Shown here piece by piece: positions 41,388 to 53,550 of a DNA stretch of 64,000 nt (its first letter is position 1; each line of letters opens with the position of its first letter). Below the pieces are notes generated by a model. It was not told the DNA's origin. It saw nothing but the letters and a program-made list of their open reading frames with translations, and searched no databases. Source of the stretch: Chrysophaeum taylorii (taxonomy: Eukaryota > Sar > Pelagophyceae > Pelagomonadales > Pelagomonadaceae); contig JAQMWT010000099.1 of assembly GCA_029834535.1 (NCBI GenBank), positions 79,767 to 143,766 on the forward strand. The letters run 5' to 3'. The translations under genes and the position numbers were made by a program.

Positions 41388-43696
41388 ATGTGGCGCCGCA
41401 TCGCCGGAACGATCGTTGCTTTTGTTCTCGTCTGTTGCGGATGGCTCGCGACCCACGACGAGCGTCATCTGTCCCTTCGCGTGCTCGAGACGACCGAAGC
41501 CCGACGGATGCTCGAGTCGGTCGACTTTGGAGACGAAATCAGGTCGGTCTCAAGCATCGTCGCCGGGGAGTCGACGGACTCGTCGATCCGGTGGCTCGAC
41601 TCGAATGTGACAGCCTTCCAGTGCACTCTCTTCAACCTGGCCGGCTTCATCCAGGTGGTGCACCAGGAGCCCAGCGAGAACAACACGATCAACACCGTTT
41701 TCTTCAGCTTTGACAACGACGAGACGCTGGGATACTTTCGGCTCGACGACTTCGACCCCGACCTCAACCCGATCGTCCGCGACCGAGGTCAACCGGACCG
41801 GGTCAACGCGGCGGGAATGCTTTTCGATACCGACGTCAACGAGTCGAATTATCCTATTGCTGCCTTTCTCTTCGACGAGGTTTCGGAGGAGGACCAACTC
41901 AGCGACGAGGTTTTTCTGTGTCGCTACGACGTCTACCGCCTCGAGTGCTTCGACTTTATGCTCAATCGCGTCGGTACGGGCTCGACGATCCCCTTCGTCG
42001 GCTTCGTCCACCATTTTACGTATGCTCCGGAGTAAAATATATTATCGTTCAAACGCCCGAACGAAAAACTCCTCTCCTCCCAAGGTACTTCTACGCGAAC
42101 GGCCTCGGAATCGCTGACTTGGGAGTCTCGAGGCCGCTTTTTTTGGTCCGCGAACTCGAACAAGACTCGCCGGCGAAAGACGAGACGCCGTACTACGTCC
42201 AGAGGACGGTCAACAGCGCGATGCGGTGCGCCGACATCACCGGCTTCGACCAAGATTCGTGCGTGAAACCTGACGGCGAGCGCGTTCCGTGCGTCACGAC
42301 CGAGGAGGAAGAAGAAGAAGAAGAAGAAGAAAAAGACTTTTTTTCGGGCGCCGCGAATGCGACAGCATTCTTGACGTGCATCACGAACAACGGCGTTGGA
42401 ATCGTTTTGGTCGCGCTCGACGGCGAGCTCACGCCCGCCGCCTACCTGTGGGTCGAGGGCGTCGACCTCGCCGTGTCGAACGACGACGAGAACGTGGTCG
42501 TGTACCCTCCCACAACACAGATGAACGACGCGGGCGCGACGCGCGTCATCGCGAACCGCCAACCTCCTCTGCTGCAAGGCAACAGCCTCGGCGCGTTCGG
42601 CGCGTGCTTCGTGCTCGACCCCCCCGACTTCAACCACAGCGTCTTTGAAGGATCGAGAATATTTTGCGCCTCAAACAAGGGATTTGGCATCTGGGAAGTG
42701 GAACTCCCGCTCGAGATTGGCTACTGCAATGGCCTCTGGCACGCAATCGACAACCACCCCTCGACCGACGTCGTTCCGTCTTGCGAGAGATTTCCGCCCA
42801 GCTGCGCCGACTGCACCTACCCGGGAACCAAGCCGGTCTTGAGTTACACGGCCCCATCGCAAGTCACCTTCCGCAACGACGGCCTCAACTGCTTCAAGAC
42901 CAGTAGGACTGTCAGCGAACTCGATCTTGTCCCTCCCCTCGCGACGCCGCCCCCCACCTCGCTGACAAGAGTCGGCGCCGACCCCGTCGTGGTCGGCCCG
43001 CGCGGCACCAAGACACAGTTCTGGTTGCCACTCGGCCTGTGGGTTAACGTGCTCTCGTCCCCAAACAACGACGACGACGACGATGACATCCAACTGTTCG
43101 TCCGATGCGTTGGAAAGCCCGCCTCACACTCCCAGTGCGATTGACTGTAGTGATTGTGGTGACCCAAACTATGTCGCAGGTGGATCGACGGCATCGTCGT
43201 CAAGGACCGCGGCGACATTGTCTTCGACGCCACTATTTTCAACGACGATCTACATCGCGACGCCGACCGCCTCGCCTTCTCCAGCGTCAAGCTCGACGGT
43301 CACACACCCATCTTCACTCTCGGCGCGTACCGGTCGACCAAGGGCCCGACGAGCGTCGAGCTCGCCAAGCACGATTACCCCATCCTCGACCGCCTAGGCG
43401 ACGCCATCACGGTCGCCACTTCCGCCTTCAAAATCCAGCTCCTCACGATGCCCGCCCGAAAATTCAAGAACGACTTCGAGGCCGCAAAATGGACTCATTT
43501 TGATTTCAAAATCCTCTCCATCAAGGACAGATCCCGCTGCTTCGGCTTCCTCTGCGATTTGATGTTCGGCACAAACACCTTCGATGCAGACCTCAAGGCG
43601 TCCTGGCTCAAAAAGCCCCCGGTCCTCGACACTGCGAACTACTACATCGAGCCACCCGAAGCGCTCGCCGGTCGCACCAGCGTCGTCTACAACTGA
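41388..43696 (+). CDS. Secreted or lumenal protein of unknown function, two short introns
   Basis: Three exons, 41388-42019, 42085-43134 and 43180-43696, give 732 residues. Intron 1 (42020-42084, 65 nt, GTATGC...CCAAG) joins HHFT to YFYANGLGIADLG; intron 2 (43135-43179, 45 nt, GTGCGA...CGCAG) joins SHSQ to WIDGIVV. Both are in phase 2 and each removes an in-frame stop. The N-terminus MWRRIAGTIVAFVLVCCGWL is a signal sequence or anchor. Acidic stretches and many Cys (CSYPG-like CADCTYPGTKPV) suggest an extracellular or lumenal protein. I recognise no domain. Confidence 0.75.
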
Positions 43697-46420
43697 CCGC
43701 AGAAGTTCAAGCGAGTGGGGCTATCTGAGCAGCATACTAGTCGTAGTTGCGTTCCCACAGCATGAAAGTTTTGAAAAAATCATTCGTTTTTAATGAGGAG
43801 GTCGACCCACAAGGGCTTGCTTGTTTCGAAGAGGGGGCCACGCATTTACGACTTGAAGAATTCTTTGAAGTAGGGTGCTTGAGCTGTGTTCTTGGACACA
43901 CAACCAACGGTTTTTCTTTTACGCTTACCCTGCTCAATGCAGCTGTGGCATCAATTCAAGAAGGGCGAGATCAATTATTGTTCATCTCCACTTGGTGCAT
44001 AATGTACAGCGGCGGCTAGTGTTGACACAATAACGCGCCGAGTCGACGATCAACTGCAGCCTCGAAAAAAGCACGCGCGACGATCAAGGTTGAACGGCTT
44101 TTCGGCTTGCTCGACGACTTAAGGGCGGATAACCACGTGAGCGAGCTTCCCAAGAGCATGCGTGACAACGCCGGGTGACCCACTACTGGTGTGATAATCG
44201 AATCTGTGCGGAGCTCAATCAGCTTAAAGCCTTGTTTCGACCGCTGTGAAAACTTTCACGATTTCGTCGCGCTCGGCGACATCAACCGTGGCTATTTAGG
44301 CATTTTTTTTATACATATCCGTGACCGTACGTGAGCACCGTTCGGGCCGGCCAGCTAGATGTCCTCAAGTGGACTCGCTAATCTCCACCTGTGGATCAGC
44401 GACCGACGTTCTCCGCGGCATTTCGTTGCTGCCACCTCTATATCCTCCTCAAATAGGCGCGCCCCAACGGGTACCCGTGGGACGTATGGACTTTGGCCAG
44501 GTCAGCTCTTCATGCCGGCCACCTCGGCGTAATCAGCAGCTTGCCCAAAGGCGGTGGCCATCGTAGTACGGAGGGGCGTGCACTAAGCTTGCCCCGCGAG
44601 GTCCTCCACTGGGGGGCGCGCGCCTTAAGATACCTATGGAGTGTATAGATACATGCGGCAGTGTGTACCTGAGATTCGAGATTTCAATGTGGGAGAAAAT
44701 CAACGGTGTCCGTAGGAAGAAGAAACTTGGGCCAGAGCAGCGCTTGGCGACTATTTCGATGTCGTTAGCTGGGGTATATTAAAAAGGGTGACTGTTGGAC
44801 AAAGCTAAGTTTTGAATTATTTTATCGCGTTCCAACAGATGCCGCAGTCCGGTGCAGACACATGAATCGACGGAGAAGTACGGGCGTCAGCTCGTGGGTC
44901 AATGAACAAGGTTCCGATTTCATCATTGGCGAAGCAAATAGCAATGAAGATGGCAAATCTCGACGAAAGTATTGACAAGAGCACACGCCATTCTACGGTC
45001 GACTGAGAGGACAAAATGGGGATGGGTTGTCTCGAAGGTCGGTCATTTCATCAAGCCAATGAATGGCCTGCTGTCGCTGTTTTTTGATTTCATCGCAGCT
45101 TGCGTTGTTGCCTCTGCTCCATGCCTTGTGCTGTTGTCTCAATCAGTCACTTGTGCTCTTGAACTTTCGACAACGCAACCGCGCTCATCTCCTTGTCCTG
45201 CTCTTTGGCTCTGCATCTCTGCTCCATCCCTAGCCGCCTTTTGCGCTTCCACCTTCTTTGTAATTCGCGTCGCGCGGGGTCACTGCCCCCCACAATGGAT
45301 GGTAAGCGATGGCGGTCAAGGCCGCACTGCTTCCGAATCCAGTCCAAAACTCGCTCACGTCTGCGACCATCTGAGTGCTCGAAAACCATATGCAGTCGAC
45401 AACGTCGGCTGAAATCGCAAAGTGTTGCGAACACTCGAAGAAGCTATGCGCATCAAGGCCGGCTTGATGCGCAGCTTGGTCGAAGGAGACGACAATCGAT
45501 GTAGCAGTTGAATCGAACTGCGCCGATGGTAGACGAGGCGGAGACGGAGGCGCAACACATCTTCGAGGGCTCAAACCCGAGGTGCTTGGGTGGATGGTCG
45601 GGTTGGCCGTAACGACATTACTGTAGGCACTGGGGTTTTGCTCGCGAGGCGAAGCTTGACGGTCGGCGTGGCCGTCTGCGAAATAGGCGACCGCTAAGAT
45701 TATTATTCCCGAATGCGATTATCCATGTGGTGGCTCATCTTGCACTCATTTCTATCTTTGCCTGCACTGGTTTGTCACTTTCCTGCGGCGTCGTCTTTTT
45801 TTACGAGGTTTGGTCGACGTTACTCTCGCATATTGGGATTGTTCGTGTTTAACAGCCTGAGGACGTCGCCTCTGCCTGTGCGCGTCCGGACATCTTATTT
45901 AAGCGGCCCGTGTAGGTCCTTCATGGTAGGTGAATTTCCGTAAGGCGCAATTTGCCACTAGGCAGCGCTATGCTGCCTGGGGGGTTGTCACCATGTTGCA
46001 TAGGGTTTAGGAGTCGAGGGTGTTGTTGCCGCTCTTTCTTCTTCCAAGTCGCTTCACAATCTTTTGACTAAATGCCCGCATCTCACACTTAACGGACGGC
46101 GAGACAGAGTTTATTGTGGCTACTTTGCTGCTTCATCTTCATGTACTCGCGAGCACAGTGTCGAGGGACTAGTGGCCTTCACATCCCTCTGTTCACCACA
46201 CTTCCTTTGTGCTCGATTTACGGACGCGACTTTCTTCTGCTCCCACTTTCATAGCGTAGTCTTCAACTGTCTTTCTTGAGCTCACTTTCTTCTTTATTCG
46301 TCGGCCTCCCTTTCTACTCCATAACTATTTATATTACAAGTACGATAATGCATAAGCCATCGTGCAAACGGTGCATCTAAATGTCCACATGGGATGCCCT
46401 CAATGTCAAGGGAGGCGGCT
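43697..46420. other. 2.7-kb gene-poor stretch
   Basis: A 90-codon frame at 43747-44019 is the only marginally protein-like one and has no recognised homology. 45793-46270 is a diverged dispersed repeat. Nothing else identified. Confidence 0.5.
45793..46270 (+). repeat. Diverged dispersed repeat, copy 2
   Basis: Collinear with 20225-20700 in several 15-40 bp blocks (see that entry), with many substitutions and indels between. Confidence 0.65.
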
Positions 46421-49400
46421 TCACCGTCTCGTAGGGGATTCTCCATTTCTCATCGAAGAGCGCTGGACAGGTGCGAGGCCACTCAAAGACTCTGTGAGTT
46501 CACGAGCGAGCAACGATACTTCGTCCGAGATACAGAAACGCTTTGGTCGTGTCAAGCTTTCTTTAGTTGGTCGTGTCAAGCTTTCTTCGGATCGACGTGG
46601 TGTTTCTCCGCCCACGGCCCTCTCCGGGCTGCGAGATCTCGATGTGGTGACTACCCGCTGTTGACCACCTCGATGTCGCGACGAGAGAGAGTCGCGTTCG
46701 TCTACTTCCTCTCTTGGTTGGAACACAACACGGCGAGGAGTACGAGGCGACTGGTCCCTAATAAGAAGAGGCTCCTCATCCAGACTGCGGCGTTGACGAC
46801 GCAACCAATCGATCTCGTCACGGTGTTCGGCTTCGGTGTGCTTGAGCTCACCAATGCGCGCCTCGTGGCTGCGGCGCTCCGCGATTACCTCCTCAACGCG
46901 TGAATCCTCGCGTGCCCGGGCCGAACGCGCCTCGTCTAGAGCGGCGCGTGCCTCTTGCAACGCTGTCTCCATGCCACGAAGGTCAGCCATCAGGTTGTCA
47001 CGCCGCGCAACGTTCGTCAGGAGCGCGTCCCTAACGCGGTTGGCCTCGTCATTTGCGACGACGCTGGCGCGCTTCGCCTCGGCCGTCTCGCGTTTAGCCT
47101 TGGCTAGCGCTTCGGAGAGTTTGGATATCTCGTCGAAGGCAGCACGGCGCTCAGTTTGATCAAAAGCCTCATAACTACTTTTGCTTGCGTTTGCAACAAT
47201 CTCGTCGGCAAGCGCCGCGGCGCGCTGGCGTTCTCGCGCTGCCCTGGCCTCCGCTTTCTCGGTCTCTTGTTGCGCCGCGACACAGCGCGCCATTGCTATT
47301 TCTGCGGCTTGGCGCATGCTTCTTGCTTGCGCTTCGCACTTTTCACGACGTTCTGACTCACGCATCGCCTGCACCTCGGCATCATCAGCAACCTTGCGCA
47401 AGCTGGTTGCCTGCGCTTCGCACCGTTTGCAACGTTCGGCCTCGCGCAACGTCTGTGCCTCCGCATCATCTGCTGCCTTACGAAAATTGGTTACTCGCGC
47501 TTGGCACTGTTCGTGACGTTCGGCCTCACGAACTGCCTGCGCCTCGGCATCATCGGCAGCCTTGCGCAAGTTGGTTGCTTGCGCTTCGCGCTGTTTGCGA
47601 CGTTCGGCCTCACGTATGGTTTGGGCCTCGGCATCATCGGCAGCCTTGCGCAAGTTGGTTGCTTGCGCTTCGCGCTGTTCGCGACGTTCGGCCTGACGTA
47701 TGGTTTGGGACTCCGCATCATCGGCAGCTTTGCGCATCCTGGATGCTTGCGCCTCGCACTGTTCGAGACGATTGGCTTGACGCGTCGCTTGTACCTCGGC
47801 ATCATCGGCAGCCTTGCGCAGGTTGGTTGCCTGCACTTCGCACTCTTCACGTCGTTCGGCCTCGCGCATCGCCTGCGCCTCCGCATCATCCGCAGCCTTG
47901 CGCAAACTGGTTGCGTGCGCTTCGAACTGTTTGCGACGTTCAGCTTGACGCAACGCCTGTGCCTCGGCATCATCGGCAGCCCTTCGCAAGTCGGTTGCTT
48001 GCGCTTCGCATTTTTCACGACGTTCGGTCTCAAGCATTGCCTGCGCTTCTGCATCATCCGCAGCCTTGCGCAAGCTGGTTGCTTGCGCTTCGCACTTGTC
48101 GCGACGTTCGGCCTGACGCATCGCCTGTACCTCAGCATCATCTGCTGCCTTACGCAAACTGGTTACTCGCGCTTGGCACTGTTCGCGACGCTCGGCCTCG
48201 CGAACTGCCTGCGCCTCGGCATCATCGGCAGCCTTGCGCAAGTTGGCTGCTTGCGCTTCGCGCTGTTCACGACGTTCGGCCTGACGTACCGTTTGAGCCT
48301 CCGCATCATCGGCAGCTGCGCGCATCCTGGATGCTTGCGCTTCGCAATGTTCGAGACGGTTGGCTTCACGCGTTGCCTGTACTTCGGCATCATTGGCAGC
48401 CTTGCGCACGTTGGCTGCTTGTGCTTCGAGCATTTGGCGACGTTCGGCCTCACGCATCGCCTGTGCCTCGGCATCATCGGCAGCTGCGCGCATTTTGCTT
48501 GCTTGTGTTTCGTACTGTTCACGACGTTCTGCGTAACGCTTTACATTTGCCTCGGCATCATCGGCAGCAGCGCAAGTCGCGTTGGCCTGTGCTTCGTACC
48601 GCTCAAGACGTTCAGTGTCTCGGATCGCTTGTGCCTCGGCAGCGTTAGCTGCTGCGCGCGCCTCGCTCGCCCACGAGACGCATCGCTCGCGACGCTCTGC
48701 TTCTCCGACTGCCTGTGCCTCGGCATCATCAGCTGCTGCGCGTGCAGCCTTGGCCCGTGCTTCACACTGCTCACGATGTTCAGCGTCTCGGGTCGCCTGT
48801 AGCTCGGCATCGTTGGCAGCTGCGCGCGCCTCGCTTGCCCACGCGACGGATCTCTCACGACGATCTGCGTCTCGGACTGCCTGTGCCTCGGCATCGTCGG
48901 CAGCTGCGCGTGCTGCCTTGGCCTGCGCTTCACACTGCTCACCATGTTTAGCGTCCCGAATGGCATGTGCCTCGGCATCGTTGGCAGCAGCGCGCGCCTC
49001 GCTTGCCCACGCGACGGATCTCTCACGACGCTCTGCGTCTCGGACTGCCTGTGCCTCGGCATCGTCGGCAGCTGCGCGTGCGGCTTTGGCCTTCGCTTCG
49101 CACCGCTCACGACGCTCAACGTCTCGGATCATCAGTGCCTCGGCATCATCGGCAAGCGTGCGCGCCTCACTCGCGAGTGCAGCACATTGCTCACGTCTTT
49201 CAGCTTCGCGTGCCGCATCAGCCTCAGCAACATCGGTAGCTGCTCGTGCCTCTTTTGCGCGCGCTACACCTCGTTCATGCTTCTCAGATTCCTGCGCTGC
49301 CTGAGCCTCGGCGACGTCCGCAGCTGCGCGCGCTTTACTCGCTTGCGCAACAAAACGTTCTCGCCGATCAGCCTCGCGCGCTGCTTCCTCCTCGGCAACG

Positions 49401-50593
49401 TCGGCAGCTGCTCGTACTTCGCTTGCCAGGGCGACACATTTACCACGCCGCTCAGCTTCGCGCGCTGCCTCGGCCTCTGCAACGTCCGCAGCTGCGCGTG
49501 CCGCATCTGCCTGCTCGACACATCCCTGATGCCTCACAGCTTCGCGTGCGGCATCAGCCTTAGCAATGTCGGCAGCTGCTCGTGCTTCGCATGCCAGCGC
49601 AACATATCTTCCACGCCTGTCAGATTCCCGCGCTGCCTCCTCCTCGGCAACGTCAGCAGCTGCTCGCGTTTCGCTCGCCAATGAGACACATCTCCGATGC
49701 CGCATAGCTTCTCTCGCTGCCTCGGCCTCGGCGACATCCGCAGCTGCGCGTGCCGCGTCGACCCGCTCGACACATCGCTTATGTCTCTCGATTTCGCGTA
49801 CCGTATGAGTCTCGGCGACGTCAGCAGCTTCTTTCGCTTCCCTCGCCTGCGCAACACGTCGTTCAAGTCGATCAGCTTCCCGTGCTGCCTCCTCTTCGGC
49901 GACGTCGGCAGATTTTTGCGCTTGAATGGTTCGTGCGACACATCGTTCACGCCTGTCATCAGATTCCCGCGCTGCCTCCTCCTCGGCAACGTCAGCAGCT
50001 CCTCTCGCTTCCCTAGCCTGGGCAACACATCTCCCGCGCCGATCAGCTTCCTTCGGAGCCTCTCTCACGTCCGCAGCTGCTCTCGCGACACGCGCTTCAC
50101 TTGGTCCATCGGCTTCTCGCGCTGCCTCCTCCTCGGCAACGTCGGTAGTTTCTCGCGCCTCGACCGCGCGTGCTACAAATCGTGCTCGTCGTCGTCGTTC
50201 AGTTTCTCGAGCTACCTCGGTAGCGTCGTCGGCAACTCCTTCTTCTGCCCGGTCAACGCGTCGTTCGCGTCTCTGACCTTGGCGAGCCGCATCATCTGTT
50301 TGCGCCGCGGTGGTCCGCACAACACGTCGCACGCGTCTCTCGACTCGGCGTGCTGCATCAGCCTCGGCGACGTCGGCACCTGCTTGAACAGCCGCGTCGG
50401 CCCGCTCGACGCGTTTTTCGCGTCTTTGGCGCCGCGCGACACCTCGCCCGACAACGCGCTCGCGTTCGCCTTCGCGCGCTGCGTCATTGTGGGTCTCCAG
50501 CACGGTCCTGGCCGCGACCGAGAATCGGTCGTCGTCGTCGTCGGTGTGTCGTCGCTCGTAGAGCTGTGCCCGCTCCACCCGATGCTGCTCGGA

Positions 50594-50628
<35 letters not shown>

Positions 50629-51076
50629 GCACGGTTCTGCCAGCTCGGTCGTGGTGGCCGCGTTTGATGGTGAGTCGACGCGAATCGACGGAGAGTCGCG
50701 GCGCGAGGCCGGCGCAGGGCGCGGCGTCGGCGGCGTCTCGAGCGGCGCAAGCGGCGGCGGCGGCGTCGCGCGCGCGGCGCTCCTCGGCGCGCGCGGCGTC
50801 GAGGTCCCTCGCGACGAGGCGCATCTCGACCTCGAGCGCTGTGGTGTTGTCGTCGAGCGTCAGATCCCCACCCATTGCCGCGGCGGCAAAGCACGCGAGG
50901 TCGCTGTGGTCATTTTTTTCGAGGCGCTGCCATGTCCGGAGCACGGCGCGGACGCACGCTGCGGCGAGACCGCGGCGCCGCGAGCCCGTGGTGGTCCGCT
51001 TGCGCTCGCGGTAGAGCTCCGTGTATAGCGTCGCGGCGACCGCAACCACTCGTTCGTCCTCGGCGGCCAGCATCAT
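46421..51076 (-). CDS. Giant coiled-coil protein with 28-residue repeats
   Basis: 1551 residues from the ATG pair at 51076; the in-frame extension upstream would overlap the neighbouring gene and is not used. After a 120-residue N-terminal helical region, residues about 330-1330 are some 35 tandem repeats of 28 residues (four heptads), e.g. ADDAEAQAVREAERREQC plus QARVTSLRKA. They predict one uninterrupted alpha-helical coiled coil. The C-terminus has further helices and a basic Ser/Arg/Thr-rich tail (RDQSPRTPRRVVF). No motor or other globular domain is visible. A cytoskeletal, centrosomal or Golgi tether role is inference. The repeats form an 84-bp minisatellite. Confidence 0.85.
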
Positions 51077-51107
51077 CACATCACCTAACCGCCGGCCACG
51101 GGTAAGG
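51077..51107. promoter_or_regulatory. 31-bp divergent gap between start codons
   Basis: Only 31 bp separate the ATG of the coiled-coil gene from that of PPIL4. Core promoters must overlap coding sequence of the opposite gene, or 5' leaders are minimal. Confidence 0.5.
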
Positions 51108-52424
51108 ATGGCCGTGCTTGTGCAGACGGCCGTCGGTAACGTGGTCGTCGACCTCTTCGTGGAGGAAGAGTGCGCGCCCCTGTGCGCGAGCTTCCTCAAG
51201 TTGTGCGGTGCCAAGTACTACCACGGATGCCTGTTCTACAACGTGCAGCCAGGTTGTCTCGCGCAGACGGGAGATCCCGAGGGCACGGGTCGCGGCGGCA
51301 CCGGCGCCGACAACAAATTAATCACGTGGGACGGCAAGTCGCGGAAGCACGATGCGCTGGGTCTTGTGTCGCTCGCGAATATGGGGGGAAGCGGTCGGCG
51401 CGTCTTCGGGTCCCAGTTTTTCGTGACGCTTCGAGGCGAGGATCTGGGTCACCTCGACGCGGGGGGACACGCGGTGATCGGGGAGGTCGCCGAAGGCCTC
51501 GAGGTCCTGCGCACTTTGTCGAATTTGTACCTCGACGAGGCCGGGCGTCCCTGGGAGGACGTGCGCGTGCGGCATACGCACGTCCTCGACGATCCGCTGA
51601 ACGAGGCGCCGGCGCGCGTTCCCGAGTCGCCGACGCGCGACCGACCTCCTCGGGAGAAGGTGATGCCGCGCGTCGCGTATGGCGAGTCCTCGAAGAAGCC
51701 CAAGGACAACCTGACGGACTACGAGCGGCAGGAAATCGAGAACGAGAAGAAGGCCAAATCGCAGGCGCAGGTACTGGAGATGATCGGCGACCTGCCGCAC
51801 GCGGACGTCGAGGTCCCAAAGAACGAGCTCTTCGTGTGCAAGCTGAACAAGGTCACCGAAGACCACGACCTCGAGATCATATTCTCGCGGTTTGGAAAGA
51901 TTGAGAGCTGCGATATTGTGCGTGACTGGAAGACGGGCGACTCGCTCAACTTTGCGTTTATAACGTTTGAAGAGGAGGACGCTGCCGTCGCCGCGTACCG
52001 AAAGATGAACGGTGCTCTCGTCGACGACTCCCGAATCAAGGTCGACTTTTCCCAGAGCGTCGCCAAGATCTGGAGCCGCTACACCCTCCAGTACAAGGGC
52101 GCAGCCGCGCGCGAGCGCAAGCTCAAGCTCGCGAGGCAGCTCCAGCACGATTCTGGCCGACGAGGCCACTACGCGCCCGCCGAATCCCGTCGCCGGGATG
52201 ATGATGATGATGATGATGATGAGGAGCAATCATTCCGCCGCCCCGGCGACAGGGGTCGCCGCCAAGAACAATACCAAGGCGACGTGCCGAGACGACGAGG
52301 CCTGCACTACCCCAAGGAGCACGACGACGACGACGATCCCGTCAAGAAAAAAAGGCGTCGTTGGGAGGAGGGCGAGGACGAGTTTGGCAGGGCTCGCCGC
52401 CCCCAGCACCGCAACGGCCCATAA
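51108..52424 (+). CDS. PPIL4: Nuclear cyclophilin PPIL4 (cyclophilin plus RRM)
   Basis: 438 residues. Residues 1-165 form a cyclophilin domain (MAVLVQTAVGNVVVDLF, YYHGCLFYNVQPGCLAQTGD, GSQFFVTL, HAVIGEVAEGLEVL), with some active-site positions altered as in the PPIL4 group. Residues about 240-320 form an RRM (NELFVCKLNKVTEDHDL, RNP1-like LNFAFITFEEEDAA). The tail is rich in Arg, Asp and His with a basic patch (KKKRRRWEEGED) and an Asp run encoded by (GAT)n. PPIL4 is associated with spliceosomes, and its order of domains is diagnostic. Start chosen at the first ATG giving the cyclophilin N-terminus. Confidence 0.93.
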   Translation: MAVLVQTAVGNVVVDLFVEEECAPLCASFLKLCGAKYYHGCLFYNVQPGCLAQTGDPEGTGRGGTGADNKLITWDGKSRKHDALGLVSLANMGGSGRRVFGSQFFVTLRGEDLGHLDAGGHAVIGEVAEGLEVLRTLSNLYLDEAGRPWEDVRVRHTHVLDDPLNEAPARVPESPTRDRPPREKVMPRVAYGESSKKPKDNLTDYERQEIENEKKAKSQAQVLEMIGDLPHADVEVPKNELFVCKLNKVTEDHDLEIIFSRFGKIESCDIVRDWKTGDSLNFAFITFEEEDAAVAAYRKMNGALVDDSRIKVDFSQSVAKIWSRYTLQYKGAAARERKLKLARQLQHDSGRRGHYAPAESRRRDDDDDDDDEEQSFRRPGDRGRRQEQYQGDVPRRRGLHYPKEHDDDDDPVKKKRRRWEEGEDEFGRARRPQHRNGP

Positions 52425-52845
52425 TAGAATATATCTACAATTAAGAACCACCTAAGCGCGCCGAAATTCCGGGGCCGGCGTGTGTGAGCAACAGGTGGTT
52501 TTTGTGTGCGCAAACGACGCGTCTTGGGCCCCTCTACGCGCAGAAAAATCGCGACGATCCAATTCGACGGTGTGTGAAAAAGTTTCTAGAGCACGACTAA
52601 ATTCGCCTCGTCAGAAATTACTTAATTAATTAATTATAGACACAAAATTAAGAACTCTTCTTAAAAATGACTTCTAGAGGTGAGAAGACCATCACAGACT
52701 CGTCCGTGAGGTCCCCATGCTACCGCCACACTGGCGGCAGGCAGTGCCCAGGGCGATCTTTTTGACCTTATTTTCATACCAACCTCTCACCCCCCCCCGG
52801 GACAGACGGTGGACGTTGTAATAATTTTGAATCACGTATGGGTAC
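52425..52845. other. Intergenic, AT-rich middle, nothing recognised
   Basis: Includes a TTAATTAATTAATTA stretch at about 52623-52637. No gene or known element. Confidence 0.4.
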
Positions 52846-53448
52846 ATGTCGTCTGCTCTGGACGTCGTCGCTGCGCGCGCAAGGCTGATGCCGGAAGTAC
52901 GGGACAATGACGGCGACTTTTGTGGATGCGCGCAGCGCTTTATTCGGCATTTCGAGCGGAGGTGCGCGGAGGAAAGCGCGGTGTGCGAACTAACAGACAT
53001 GGAGAAGGCTGCTTTCGTGTTGCTCCAGCGCCCGATCCCGTCGCACGCTGATCTCGTCGTCCAGGCCGCGAATATCGACGAGTCCAATCGCGCTGCGGCC
53101 GGCGACGACGACGAAGAGGTGATTAGAGGCGAGGAAGACACCAATAGCCTCGACGACTCAGTCGACGACGACACGCTGGCCAAGGCGCGCAAAGTAGGCA
53201 GACCGTCGAAGAAGTTCAAAAGCGCGAGTGCCGCGAAGGCCTCCCGTAACTCGTTGATTACGAGCTTTTTCAAGCCCAAGATCAAGCTGGGTCGTCCGAA
53301 GGGGTCGACGACGAAGAAGTCGAAGCGCGACAGGCCGCTTACAACCGCAGTAGAAGCCGTCGCGAACGACGCGCTGCCGAACACCAACGCCGCGCCGCCG
53401 CCCACGTCGCCCGCTCGGCCCGGACGCCGAGCCCAACGACGACGATAA
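52846..53448 (+). CDS. AT-hook protein with a PIP-box-like motif
   Basis: 200 residues, no known globular domain. Two AT-hook cores, KVGRPSKKFK (about 122-131) and KLGRPKGSTTKK (about 147-158), flank NSLITSFFKPK, which resembles the PCNA-interacting PIP box (Q-x-x-I-x-x-F-F) with Asn instead of Gln and a basic end. The N-terminal half contains Cys and His (DFCGCAQRFIRHFERRC) and an acidic linker. Together they suggest a chromatin or replication-fork factor, but this is inference from motifs. A link to the adjacent mobile DNA cannot be excluded. Confidence 0.5.
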   Translation: MSSALDVVAARARLMPEVRDNDGDFCGCAQRFIRHFERRCAEESAVCELTDMEKAAFVLLQRPIPSHADLVVQAANIDESNRAAAGDDDEEVIRGEEDTNSLDDSVDDDTLAKARKVGRPSKKFKSASAAKASRNSLITSFFKPKIKLGRPKGSTTKKSKRDRPLTTAVEAVANDALPNTNAAPPPTSPARPGRRAQRRR

Positions 53449-53550
53449 CGACGAAAAAATAGGCCGGTTCTTATTAATTAGGTCTGGTTCTTTCTTAATT
53501 GTAGACTAGTAAAGCCAAGTGAATTTTCGGGGGCTTTTTTTTTTTTTTCT

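Noticed and set aside
47185-51028. Long antisense open frames (up to 487 codons) opposite the coiled-coil gene
   Set aside because: They follow the 84-bp periodicity and codon bias of the reverse-strand gene and give Cys/His/Pro-rich peptides without domains.
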